Shown: in pieces, positions 1 through 8,803 of the stretch
How positions within the stretch are numbered: the first letter of the stretch is position 1
Layout of the letters: each line of letters opens with the position of its first letter
DNA from: CAYVOX01 sp964453035
GTDB taxonomy: Bacteria > Chloroflexota > Anaerolineae > Anaerolineales > Anaerolineaceae
NCBI GenBank assembly: GCA_964453035.1
Contig: CAYVOX010000031.1
Location: 1-26,216 of the forward strand
Direction: 5' to 3'
Length of the DNA stretch: 26,216 nt
Made by a program: the position numbers and the translations under genes
The notes under the pieces: generated by a model
Databases searched by the model: none
Seen by the model: only the letters and a program-made list of their open reading frames with translations
Told to the model about the DNA's origin: nothing

Positions 1-1368
<1,368 letters not shown>

Positions 1369-1397
1369 TTTTACTGGAGGATTCTGGACCATTCCTT

Positions 1398-1404
1398 GAG
1401 GGAG
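1398..1404 (+). promoter_or_regulatory. Ribosome binding site deciding a TTG start
   Basis: GAGGGAG lies six bases before the TTG at 1411. This makes TTG 1411 a better start than the in-frame TTG at 1396, whose only SD-like sequence (GGAGG at 1376-1380) is 15 bases away. Confidence 0.6.
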
Positions 1405-1410
1405 CCTGGT

Positions 1411-2511
1411 TTGAATCGCAAGCATCGTACTGGCTTTTTTGTTGTTCTGGTGGTTATACTGCTGGCCAATCTCGGCTGCAGCATGGCAGATGCTTTCCCC
1501 ATCCACCAGGTTACTGCGCTTCCGGGGACAGCCCGGCCAACAAGCCCCAGAATCCCCACAACTCCCACGACCACCCCAACTGCAGTGCTCTCTGCCAGCA
1601 GTGAGCCGCTCACCCTGGGCGATATCACCGCCAATATGGAGGGTTTGGAGAGCTTCCGCTCAGAATTTTCAATCAAATCCGAGGGAATCGAAAAAGCAAC
1701 TTCCAAACCCTATGTTTCTGAACTGAGTTTGTTACAAGAGGTCAATAAAGCCAAAAAAGCGGAGCACTTTCGCATGGATGGCAGCGGTTACTCATCCATT
1801 CCATATGATGCGATAGATATGTATGTGATTGACCAACAGGGCCATGTGATTATGAACGTGCCTGGCAGCACTGCTCCCACCTGCATTTCTTTCAACTCTC
1901 AGAAGCCCACCTTTGATACCCATGCCCTGTTTTCACTGGAGCATATGCTGGGGAGCATCCAGAGCGGTAACCTGGTGGCGCACGAGGAGCGGGTCAATGG
2001 CGTGCTGACCGACCATTACAGGCTCGACCGGATGGTGCTGGGCTTTGGCACTGCCGCCGCTGTTAGCGGGGAGGTGTGGTTCGCGCATGAGGGCGGGTAT
2101 GTGGTGCGCTTTTACGGGCAGGCCGAGGGTGAGTTTAATATCACCACCCCCTTCACCGGAAAGGTGACCTGGACTTATGAACTGACGCAAATCAACCAGG
2201 TGACTGCCATTGAGCCGCCTGCCATGTGCGCCGCGCAGCCTATCAGTGAGGATTTTCCTGTTCCGGCTAATGTCACCCAGAAAATCATCATCGGCGATAT
2301 GATTTCTTTCGACACCCTGGATGGGGTGACGGTGGTTTCCGAATGGTATAATGCGCAGGCGCGGGCTCAGGGTTGGGCGGTGCAAACCGTCTCCGCATCG
2401 GAGTCGTTGGTGGTGCTGACCCTCACCCGCCAGGCCAATTCTTACGCCGTGATGATTTCCGCCCGCAGTGGCAAGCCGGGCAGCGCGGTGGTCGTCACCG
2501 GCAAGCGCTAG
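1411..2511 (+). CDS. Exported probable lipoprotein, LolA/LppX-like, unknown function
   Basis: Begins at TTG 1411 and encodes about 366 residues. The N-terminus is a signal sequence: a basic start (MNRKHR), a hydrophobic run near residues 9-19, and a possible lipobox ending at Cys23 (LANLGC). The -3 residue is Asn, so the lipobox is not ideal. A Thr/Pro-rich linker follows (about residues 35-60). The body consists of alternating beta strands (SLLQEVNKAKKAEHFRMDG, VIDQQGHVIMNV, GEVWFAHEGGYVVRFYG), which resembles LolA/LppX-type lipid- or probe-binding folds. A second C-terminal module (about 280-366) contains a GWAVQTVSASESLVVLTLTRQ segment. No catalytic motif is seen. It sits between proS and an aminotransferase with no obvious shared function. 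The fold assignment is inference; export is well supported. Confidence 0.8.
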   Translation: MNRKHRTGFFVVLVVILLANLGCSMADAFPIHQVTALPGTARPTSPRIPTTPTTTPTAVLSASSEPLTLGDITANMEGLESFRSEFSIKSEGIEKATSKPYVSELSLLQEVNKAKKAEHFRMDGSGYSSIPYDAIDMYVIDQQGHVIMNVPGSTAPTCISFNSQKPTFDTHALFSLEHMLGSIQSGNLVAHEERVNGVLTDHYRLDRMVLGFGTAAAVSGEVWFAHEGGYVVRFYGQAEGEFNITTPFTGKVTWTYELTQINQVTAIEPPAMCAAQPISEDFPVPANVTQKIIIGDMISFDTLDGVTVVSEWYNAQARAQGWAVQTVSASESLVVLTLTRQANSYAVMISARSGKPGSAVVVTGKR

Positions 2512-2595
2512 GCGCGCTGCGAGCGACATTGGTAGCGCCTGCCCGGGTAAGGAAACCTGCCGGAAGGCTAGACCTGTAAAACCTGCGACATCGAG

Positions 2596-2601
2596 TAGAA
2601 T
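2596..2601 (+). promoter_or_regulatory. -10 box placed for leaderless transcription of the aminotransferase gene
   Basis: TAGAAT ends seven bases before the ATG at 2609, so transcription would begin at or next to the start codon. No Shine-Dalgarno sequence and no convincing -35 are visible. Confidence 0.4.
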
Positions 2602-2608
2602 TATCCCT

Positions 2609-3793
2609 ATGAGCCAACCCATCCAAGTTCCCATGTCCTCCCCCGACCTGACAGATGCTGAACGGCAGGCTGTGCAGGATGTTCTCAACACTCCCAATCT
2701 CAGCATGGGCAGCCGTATCGAGGCTTTCGAGGCCGCCATTCGCCAGCATACCGGCGCGCGGCATGCCATCGGCGTCAATTCCGGCACGGCAGGTTTGCAC
2801 CTGTGTATCCGCGCTGCGGGTATCCAGCCTGGCGACCTGGTGCTGACCACCCCCTTTTCCTTTGTTGCCTCCACTAACGCAATCCTCTTTGAACGCGCCA
2901 TCCCGGTGTTTGTGGATGTTGAGGAAAGCACCGGCAACATCAACACGGCGCTGGCAGCCGAGGCTGCCAGTGACCTGATGCGCGGTGGGAGCGCTGCCCA
3001 ACGCTGGCTACCGCGCCAGTTGCCTTTGCCCGCTGGCCCCCTCAAGGCCATTCTCCCCGTGGATGTGTTTGGCCAACCTGCTGATTACGACCCCCTGCAG
3101 CGGATCGCTGCCGAACACAGCCTGCGCCTGATTGAAGATAGCTGCGAGGCGCTCGGCGCGGAATATAAAGGCCGTAAAGCTGGCACCTTTGGCGATTACG
3201 GTGTGTTTGCCTTCTACCCTAACAAGCAAATCACAACCGGCGAGGGCGGCATGATTATCACCGACGATGACCGGGCTGCCGCTTTGATGCGCGCGCTGCG
3301 CAACCAGGGGCGCGCTCCGGGTGATACCTGGCTTTCGCATACCTACCTGGGCTACAACTACCGCCTGGATGAGATGAGCGCCGCCCTGGGCGCCGTTCAG
3401 ATGGGGCGGCTTGAGGCGTTGATGCAAAAGCGCCAGCGCGTGGCTGACTGGTACGCAGAGCGATTGGCTGAGATCCCGCAGTTGGAAGCCCCGCATGTTG
3501 CACCTTCCACCACGCGCCCCAGCTGGTTTGTCTATGTGGTGCGCCTGCCAAAAACTGCCAACCGCGCTGCCCTGGCAACCCGCCTGGCTGAGCGCGGTAT
3601 CCCGGTGCGTCCGTACTTCTTGCCGATTCACCTGCAGCCCTACATGGTGGAACAGTTTGGCTATCGGGCGGGGGATTTCCCCGTCACCGAGGACCTGGGA
3701 CAGCGCGGGATTGCTTTGCCTTTCTCCGGCGTGATGAGCGAAGACCAGGTGGACTTGGTCTGCCGCTCTCTGCGCGAGGCGCTGACAGAATGA
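2609..3793 (+). CDS. DegT/DnrJ/EryC1/StrS-family PLP-dependent aminotransferase
   Basis: Probably transfers an amino group to a keto-sugar nucleotide, as in formation of amino sugars for surface polysaccharides. The chosen ATG gives 394 residues, normal for the family, and starts at MSQPIQVPMSSPDLTDAE. The frame is open further upstream, but that part reads like non-coding sequence. Family signatures are clear: GVNSGTAGLHLCIRAAG near residue 55, TPFSFVASTNAI near 81, VDVFGQPADYDPL near 151, and IEDSCEALGAEYKG near 175. FAFYPNKQITTGEGG carries the Schiff-base lysine at about Lys206, and GYNYRLDEMSAALGAVQ follows. The segment between strands near residues 115-145 is longer than in many members. 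No glycosyltransferases or sugar epimerases flank it, so the sugar substrate cannot be named. The PH-like gene follows after 19 bases. Confidence 0.93.
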   Translation: MSQPIQVPMSSPDLTDAERQAVQDVLNTPNLSMGSRIEAFEAAIRQHTGARHAIGVNSGTAGLHLCIRAAGIQPGDLVLTTPFSFVASTNAILFERAIPVFVDVEESTGNINTALAAEAASDLMRGGSAAQRWLPRQLPLPAGPLKAILPVDVFGQPADYDPLQRIAAEHSLRLIEDSCEALGAEYKGRKAGTFGDYGVFAFYPNKQITTGEGGMIITDDDRAAALMRALRNQGRAPGDTWLSHTYLGYNYRLDEMSAALGAVQMGRLEALMQKRQRVADWYAERLAEIPQLEAPHVAPSTTRPSWFVYVVRLPKTANRAALATRLAERGIPVRPYFLPIHLQPYMVEQFGYRAGDFPVTEDLGQRGIALPFSGVMSEDQVDLVCRSLREALTE

Positions 3794-3812
3794 CCCCTGA
3801 GCGGTTGCGGTT

Positions 3813-4709
3813 ATGCCGGTAACTTCCACCTTTTATCCTCCGCGCCGCCGCGGATTGATCATTCATGGGCTGGCCGCGTTGTTGATGGGCATCGGCGGGG
3901 GGATTGCCTTCTGGCTGGCGCTGCAGGGAGAGGTGGGGGCGCGTTTTATCCTGCTGCTGATGGCATCCATTTTGCTGCTTGCGCCGCTGCCGCTGGTGCT
4001 CTACCGCGCCTATGCCCTGTGGCAGGCCAATTATCACATGGATCGCGACGGCTTGCGCCTGCGCTGGGGCTTGCGGGCTGAGGATATCCCTCTGCCTGAG
4101 GTGGAATGGATCCGCCCGGCGGCTGAGATGGGCTTTCGCCTGCCCCTGCCGTTCTGGCGAGCGCCGGGAGCCATCCTGGGGGCGCGCAACATCGAGGGGT
4201 TGGGGCCGGTGGAATTCATGGCCTCCGAAGTAAAACCTTTGCTGCTCATCGCCACGCCCCGCCGGGTTTATGCCATCTCTCCGGCTGACCGCGAGGGATT
4301 TGAGCACGCCTTTTACCGCATCATCGAACTGGGCAGCCTGACGCCGCTCTCGCCCTTCTCGGCTCGCCCGGTGGCTTTTGCCCAGCGCATCTGGCAGGAC
4401 CGGTTGGCTCGCATGCTCATCATCACCGGCTTTGGGCTGGGCGGGCTGTTGTTTTTGGCCTCTGCCTGGGTGATGGCAACGCAAGCCAGCATTTCGCTGG
4501 GTTTTGCTGCCAACCTGCAACCTTTTGAGCCCGGCCCTCCGGAGCGCTTGCTGCTGCTGCCGGTGATGGGCAGCCTGGCTTACCTGCTGGATCTCACTGC
4601 CGGGGTGTTTTTCTACCGCCGCGCTGAGCAGCGCCCGGTTGCTTACCTGGTGTGGGTGGGCTGCGTGCTCACCCCCTTGCTGCTGCTCATCGGCCTGGCT
4701 TTCATCTAA
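3813..4709 (+). CDS. Membrane protein with a bacterial PH-like domain, unknown function
   Basis: A 298-residue integral membrane protein. Two hydrophobic segments lie near residues 15-36 and 43-64. A soluble stretch of about 130 residues follows, with the strand pattern of a bacterial PH domain (YHMDRDGLRLRWGLRAEDIPL, then VEWIRPA, then PLLLIATPRRVYAISPADREGF). Three more hydrophobic segments lie near 205-228, 243-268 and 278-298. The motif 'interface strand, RxGLR, edge strand, ISPxD' is shared with proteins annotated as PH-domain or DUF-type membrane proteins. The fold call is from pattern recognition only. The ATG at 3813 has only a weak purine run upstream. It is followed five bases later by the DUF92 gene, suggesting co-transcription. 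Confidence 0.72.
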   Translation: MPVTSTFYPPRRRGLIIHGLAALLMGIGGGIAFWLALQGEVGARFILLLMASILLLAPLPLVLYRAYALWQANYHMDRDGLRLRWGLRAEDIPLPEVEWIRPAAEMGFRLPLPFWRAPGAILGARNIEGLGPVEFMASEVKPLLLIATPRRVYAISPADREGFEHAFYRIIELGSLTPLSPFSARPVAFAQRIWQDRLARMLIITGFGLGGLLFLASAWVMATQASISLGFAANLQPFEPGPPERLLLLPVMGSLAYLLDLTAGVFFYRRAEQRPVAYLVWVGCVLTPLLLLIGLAFI

Positions 4710-4714
4710 TTTCT

Positions 4715-5518
4715 ATGGACCAATTCCTTCTCGGCCTTGCCATTGCGCTGATTATTTCATTGCTGGCCTATTGGGTTGGGGCGCTCACCCGCTCCGGGGC
4801 GCTGGCGGCAACGCTGCTGGGAACCGTGATCTTTGGCCTGGGTGGGCTGGCCTGGGCTGTGCTGCTGGTGGCTTTTTTTGTCTCCTCAAGCGCCCTCTCG
4901 CGCCTGTTTGCCCGCCGAAAAACCCCGCTAAACGCGGTTTTTTCCAAGGGGGGGCGGAGGGATGCAGCCCAGGTGCTGGCCAACGGGGGATTGGCAGGCG
5001 GTTTTGTGGTGCTGCACGCGCTGAGCCCCTCAGAAAGCTGGCCATGGCTGGCTTTTGCGGGCACGCTGGCAGCCGTCAATGCCGATACGTGGGCCACGGA
5101 ACTGGGCGTTCTTAGCCCCGCGAGCCCACGCCTCATCACCTCCGGTCGCCAGGTGGAACGCGGCACTTCGGGGGGCATCACCCTGGTGGGCACGCTGGCT
5201 GCGCTGGGCGGAGCGCTGCTCATCGCCGGGCTGGCTGTTGTGTTGCAGCCTGGTTCTGGCTGGACGGTGGCAACCGTTGGGCTGGCTGGCCTGGCTGGCA
5301 GCCTGCTGGATTCACTGCTGGGCGCAACCTGCCAGGCCATTTATACCTGCCCGGCCTGCAACCAGCAGACGGAACGCCATCCGCTGCACACGTGCGGCAC
5401 TGGCACGCTGCTGCAACGCGGCTGGCGATGGATGACCAATGATGTGGTCAACCTGTTGTGCGCCCTCAGCGGGGCGTTCCTGGCCGTCGCCCTGACGTAT
5501 TACTCCACCGGGCTCTAA
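4715..5518 (+). CDS. DUF92 family membrane protein (VTE6/TMEM19-like, possible polyprenyl- or phytyl-phosphate kinase)
   Basis: Encodes 267 residues with about six hydrophobic segments. DUF92 hallmarks are visible: ALAATLLGTVIFGLGGLAW near the N-terminus, FSKGGRRDAAQVLANGG, NADTWATELGVLSP, GTSGGITLVGTLAALGG and GSLLDSLLGATCQ. A cysteine cluster follows, with a CPAC...H..CG arrangement near residues 210-228. In plants and cyanobacteria a member of this family (VTE6) phosphorylates phytyl phosphate using CTP; whether this bacterial protein acts on phytol, another isoprenoid or something else cannot be told. ATG 4715 was chosen because it lies five bases after the upstream stop and begins a natural membrane segment (MDQFLLGLAIALIISLLAYW). 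The family call is secure; the function is inference. Confidence 0.88.
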   Translation: MDQFLLGLAIALIISLLAYWVGALTRSGALAATLLGTVIFGLGGLAWAVLLVAFFVSSSALSRLFARRKTPLNAVFSKGGRRDAAQVLANGGLAGGFVVLHALSPSESWPWLAFAGTLAAVNADTWATELGVLSPASPRLITSGRQVERGTSGGITLVGTLAALGGALLIAGLAVVLQPGSGWTVATVGLAGLAGSLLDSLLGATCQAIYTCPACNQQTERHPLHTCGTGTLLQRGWRWMTNDVVNLLCALSGAFLAVALTYYSTGL

Positions 5519-5527
5519 TCTTTCCCT

Positions 5528-6760
5528 ATGCCAACACTCGCCGCCCAACCCGCTCGCGCTTACCGCGTCTTCCTGGCGTTTAGCGCCATCTCATCGCTTT
5601 CCTATTCGATGGTGTTCACCCTCTACAATATTTACGTGGTGTCCACCGCTCAGCTCGACCCGCTTCAGCTGGTTCTGCTGGGTACTGCACTGGAAGTATC
5701 CGTCTTCATCTTTGAGGTGCCCACGGGTGTGGTGGCAGATGTTTTCAGCCGCCGCCTTTCCGTGCTGATTGGGCTGTTCATCATCGGGGCGGGGTTTGTG
5801 CTGACCGGCGCGTGGCCTGCCTTCTGGTCCATTTTGATTGGACAGGTGCTGTGGGGACTGGGTTACACCTTCACCAGCGGGGCGCAGCAAGCATGGATCA
5901 GCGACGAGATTGGCGAGGAAAATGCTGCTGCGGCCTTTCTCCGAGCGGCCCAGCTTGAGAACATTGCTGCCATTGTGGGAATTGCGCTGGGAACCGCACT
6001 GGGGGAGGTCAGCTATCAACTGCCGATTATTTTTGGTGGAGTCATCTTCTTCATCCTTGGCAGTTGGCTGGTGTTCAGCATGCCGGAAAACGGCTTTCAC
6101 CCCACCCCTGCCGGGGAACGCACCACCTGGCAGCGCATGGCGCACACTTTCAAAGATGGCCTGAAAATGGTCAAACGCCGCCCGGCGCTCACCGGCATCC
6201 TGGCGATTGGCCTGATTTATGGATTGTATTCTGAGGGTTTTGACCGCCTGTGGACGGCGCACATGCTGGAGCGGTTCACTATTGAAGGCCTGGGGGGGCT
6301 TTCCACCGTCACCTGGTTTGGGTTGATGCGCCTGGTGCAAACCTTACTCGGCATCGCCGCGCTGGAAGCCGTTAACCGCCGCGTTGACCTGGCTAAACCG
6401 CGTAGCCTGGTGCTGGTGCTCACCCTTTGCAGCGCGGGATTGGTGTTGGCGCTGGGCGGCTTTGCCCTGGCGGCTTCTTTTGCCCTCTCGGTTGGCCTGG
6501 TGTGGCTGATCAGCGTTTTAAGGCAATTAATTGGTCCGCTCTATACCGCCTGGGTTAACCACCGCCTCGATCCGCAGGTGCGCGCCACGGTTATTTCGAT
6601 GAGCAGCCAGACGGATGCCCTGGGGCAGATTGCCGGAGGACCGGTGGTGGGGCTGGTAGCCCAGAAGCTCACCCTGCAGGCCGGGCTGCTGCTCTCCACG
6701 GGCATGCTGGCGCCCGTCCTGGCGCTGCTCGGACTGCAATTCAGGTCTAAGGAGGAATAG
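5528..6760 (+). CDS. Major facilitator superfamily transporter
   Basis: A 410-residue polytopic protein with about twelve hydrophobic segments and a basic cytoplasmic middle loop (KDGLKMVKRRPALTG near residue 215). The first inter-helix loop carries an MFS motif A relative, GVVADVFSRRLSVLIG, near residues 66-81. The loop after helix 4 has GLGYTFTSGAQQAWISDEIGEEN, as seen in tetracycline- and macrolide-type efflux carriers. Substrate unknown; drug or metabolite export is the usual guess. The ATG follows the DUF92 stop by nine bases. No ribosome binding site is visible, but TCTAAT at 5514-5519 lies eight bases before the ATG, so a leaderless start is possible. It converges with the minus-strand AAA+ gene, with only eight bases between the two stop codons and no hairpin. 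Confidence 0.93.
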   Translation: MPTLAAQPARAYRVFLAFSAISSLSYSMVFTLYNIYVVSTAQLDPLQLVLLGTALEVSVFIFEVPTGVVADVFSRRLSVLIGLFIIGAGFVLTGAWPAFWSILIGQVLWGLGYTFTSGAQQAWISDEIGEENAAAAFLRAAQLENIAAIVGIALGTALGEVSYQLPIIFGGVIFFILGSWLVFSMPENGFHPTPAGERTTWQRMAHTFKDGLKMVKRRPALTGILAIGLIYGLYSEGFDRLWTAHMLERFTIEGLGGLSTVTWFGLMRLVQTLLGIAALEAVNRRVDLAKPRSLVLVLTLCSAGLVLALGGFALAASFALSVGLVWLISVLRQLIGPLYTAWVNHRLDPQVRATVISMSSQTDALGQIAGGPVVGLVAQKLTLQAGLLLSTGMLAPVLALLGLQFRSKEE

Positions 6761-6768
6761 GCGCGGGG

Positions 6769-8172
6769 CTACAGTTTTCTGCGGCGCGATTTTTCAGCGC
6801 TCACCCCTGCGCGGTAGGGCGGTACGTTGAGCAAGTAGGTGGTGCACAGGCGGGTATCCAACATGCGGCTTTGAATACGCGGGTCAATATCCTTCAACGT
6901 CTGCGCTGAGGTGATGACCGTTGGCAGTTCACCGGTGTAGCGGTAATTGAAAATCTGGTAGAGTTTCTCTCGCGCCCAGGGGGTGGCGCTCTGCGTGCCC
7001 AGATCATCGAGGATGAGCAGCGGCGCGGAACGCACCTGGTTGAAGAGCTCATCAAAGGCTACCGCGCTGCTGGGGCTGAAGGTGGCGCGCAGGTGATCCA
7101 GCAGGTCAGGCACCACCACAAACATGGGGCTCTCGCCCAGCGCCTGGCGGTAATTGCCAATGGCTGCTGCCAGGTGGGTTTTACCGGTGCCGTAATCACC
7201 CAGGAAGACCATCCAGCCGTGGGGACGTTCGGCGAACTGCTGCGCCGCGCGGAAAGCCTTGCTGAGGCTCTGCTGCTCATCGGCGGGCAGTTTTTCGCCC
7301 TCGCGCAGGCTGAAGTTGCCAAACGAGCGGTTGGCGTGCATGTGCAGCGAGGAAAGCTGCGGTCCACTCGTCTCGCGCAACGGCGTTCGGTAATCCGGCG
7401 CGTTGATTTTAATGATGGAGACCAGGTCGGGGTCTTCCAGCCGCGAACGGATGCGCCCTTCGATCTCGTTCAGCGTTTGGTTGGTGGTCACCACCGTCGG
7501 GAGGTGGTTGACGTAGCGGTGGTTGATAATCTGATACAGTTTTTCCTCGGCCCAGGGGGTGGCGTTTTGCGTACCCAGGTCATCCAGCACCAGCAGAGCG
7601 ATGTTGCGAATCTCATCAAAACGAGATTCAAAGTTGGCTTCTGGGGAGCCGTAAGCAAAGCGCAGCCAATCCAGCAGGTCGGGGACGGTTAGAAAAAGTG
7701 TTGGCACGCCCAGGCGTACCACCGTGTTGGCAATGGCTGCCGCCAGGTGGGTTTTTCCGCAGCCGTAACCGCCCATGAACACCAGCCAGCCTTTTAAATC
7801 GCGGGTGAACTGGGTGGACTGGTTGAGGGCGTAACTGAGTGAGCGCACCTGTTCCTCGCCCAGACCCATGCGTCCCTGGGTGTTGAAGGATTCAAAGGTC
7901 ATGCCGGAAAAAGCTTCCAGGTTGCTCAAGCGGTAGAGGCGCTGGTGGACGGCATCGCTGGCCTGTTTCTGGCGGCAGGCGCAAATTTGCAGGCGCCCAA
8001 AATCGGGGTGTCCGATGGGCACATCCTGGCGCACAAAGCCCACGCCGCCGCACACCGGGCAGTTGGGGTCACCGGGCAGGTCACTCTCCGCACTAGTGTT
8101 CGATGAAGTCTGCGAACTCGTCTTGGAGATACCGGCGGCGATCTTTCTGAGAGTCTCGTCGATATGCGTCAT
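6769..8172 (-). CDS. Tandem DnaC/DnaI-type AAA+ helicase loader (two fused ATPase domains)
   Basis: Probably loads or activates the replicative helicase encoded just upstream. ATG 8172 gives 467 residues and has a purine-rich GGAAGGAGAAAGG before it; the longer open frame overlaps the DnaD-like gene and is not used. The N-terminus holds a zinc-binding-like set (CPVC at 38-41, CAC at 64-66) as in DnaI/DnaC. Domain 1 has Walker A GGYGCGKT (134-141), Walker B LLVLDD (193-198) and TTNQT (229-233). Domain 2 repeats the pattern: GDYGTGKT (325-332), LLILDD (385-390), then TSAQT (421-425), where the sensor-1 Asn is replaced by Ala. The two domains are strikingly alike (both contain DDLGTQ.ATPWA.EKLYQI), indicating internal duplication. 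Normal family members have a single ATPase domain. It overlaps the DnaD-like gene by 80 bases. Confidence 0.9.
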   Translation of the reverse strand: MTHIDETLRKIAAGISKTSSQTSSNTSAESDLPGDPNCPVCGGVGFVRQDVPIGHPDFGRLQICACRQKQASDAVHQRLYRLSNLEAFSGMTFESFNTQGRMGLGEEQVRSLSYALNQSTQFTRDLKGWLVFMGGYGCGKTHLAAAIANTVVRLGVPTLFLTVPDLLDWLRFAYGSPEANFESRFDEIRNIALLVLDDLGTQNATPWAEEKLYQIINHRYVNHLPTVVTTNQTLNEIEGRIRSRLEDPDLVSIIKINAPDYRTPLRETSGPQLSSLHMHANRSFGNFSLREGEKLPADEQQSLSKAFRAAQQFAERPHGWMVFLGDYGTGKTHLAAAIGNYRQALGESPMFVVVPDLLDHLRATFSPSSAVAFDELFNQVRSAPLLILDDLGTQSATPWAREKLYQIFNYRYTGELPTVITSAQTLKDIDPRIQSRMLDTRLCTTYLLNVPPYRAGVSAEKSRRRKL

Positions 8173-8800
8173 CGCGACCTTTCTCCTTCCAGGAGCGTAA
8201 AATGGCTTCGATATACCGCCAGGAGCGGGCGTTGCTCTGCACAGCCTTTGCAATGGCCTCCTCGATCCACTCCGGCGGGTAAAGTATTTCGGCATCGTGC
8301 AGGGTGTCGGCGATGAGGGGGGTGAGAGGGCCGATATTTTCTTCGTATAGCCGATAGATATTGGGGCGCTCATGCTGCAATGTCAGTCCGCTGCGCTCAA
8401 TATCCTCCGGGCGCCACTCGCCTGCTTGCAGGGATTTTAGCGCTGCCCTTCCGCGCGGTGAATTGAGGAAGAACACGGCGTTTTCCAGGTTTCCGCCCTG
8501 GACTTGTGCCATCAGCAGCGTGCCGCGCTTCACCGCGCGCTGCAGGCTATCCGCCAGGGCTGCCTCAGCCGCCTGAGAGGGCGCGCCGAAACCGGTCAAC
8601 AGGCGCTCATCACCGGCAAAATCGGCGTAGCGCAAAAAGCGCAGCGTGCCTTCCTGCCGGTCGAGCGCCCAGAAGGCATACAGCGTCACTTTCAACTCGC
8701 CCAGGTGATCCACCTGAGCCAGCAGGTCAGTGAAAAATGCCGCTGGCAGGGGGGTGATGCGGACTTTGCCGCCCGGAAAACCCGTAAAATGGTTGCTCAC
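8093..8800 (-). CDS. DnaD-like primosome/replication initiation protein
   Basis: Encodes 235 residues. The C-terminal part (about residues 145-212) matches the DnaD/DnaB C-terminal (DDBH2) domain: NIYRLYEENIGPLTPLIAD, then PPEWIEEAIAKAV, then NARSWRYIEAILRSWKEKG, including the YxxxIG-like and W-rich features. The first 130 residues (VRITPLPAAFFTDLLAQVDH, LYAFWALDR) look like the winged-helix N-terminal domain. In Bacillus, DnaD helps remodel DNA and bring DnaI-DnaC helicase complexes to the origin; the same role is inferred here. The start is GTG 8800, three bases after the dnaB stop and preceded by AAGGAAG. Its 3' end overlaps the AAA+ loader gene by 80 bases. Very likely one operon with dnaB. 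Confidence 0.87.
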   Translation of the reverse strand: MSNHFTGFPGGKVRITPLPAAFFTDLLAQVDHLGELKVTLYAFWALDRQEGTLRFLRYADFAGDERLLTGFGAPSQAAEAALADSLQRAVKRGTLLMAQVQGGNLENAVFFLNSPRGRAALKSLQAGEWRPEDIERSGLTLQHERPNIYRLYEENIGPLTPLIADTLHDAEILYPPEWIEEAIAKAVQSNARSWRYIEAILRSWKEKGRDDAYRRDSQKDRRRYLQDEFADFIEH

Positions 8801-8803
8801 AGG

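Noticed and set aside
2468..2608. N-terminal extension of the aminotransferase from an upstream ATG
   Set aside because: It would overlap the lipoprotein gene by 44 bases, encodes an Arg/Ala-rich stretch unlike the family, and the -10 box TAGAAT lies inside it.
1933..3051. Long minus-strand open frame antisense to the lipoprotein and aminotransferase genes
   Set aside because: It crosses two well-supported plus-strand genes and shows no recognisable domain. Its low-complexity composition is that of a GC-rich shadow frame.
3684..4520. Minus-strand open frame opposite the PH-like gene
   Set aside because: Antisense, with extreme Arg/Gln/Ala composition and no domain.
8173..8373. N-terminal extension of the tandem AAA+ protein
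   Set aside because: It overlaps the DnaD-like gene far more deeply and encodes a Pro/Arg/Ser-rich sequence; ATG 8172 has a ribosome binding site.
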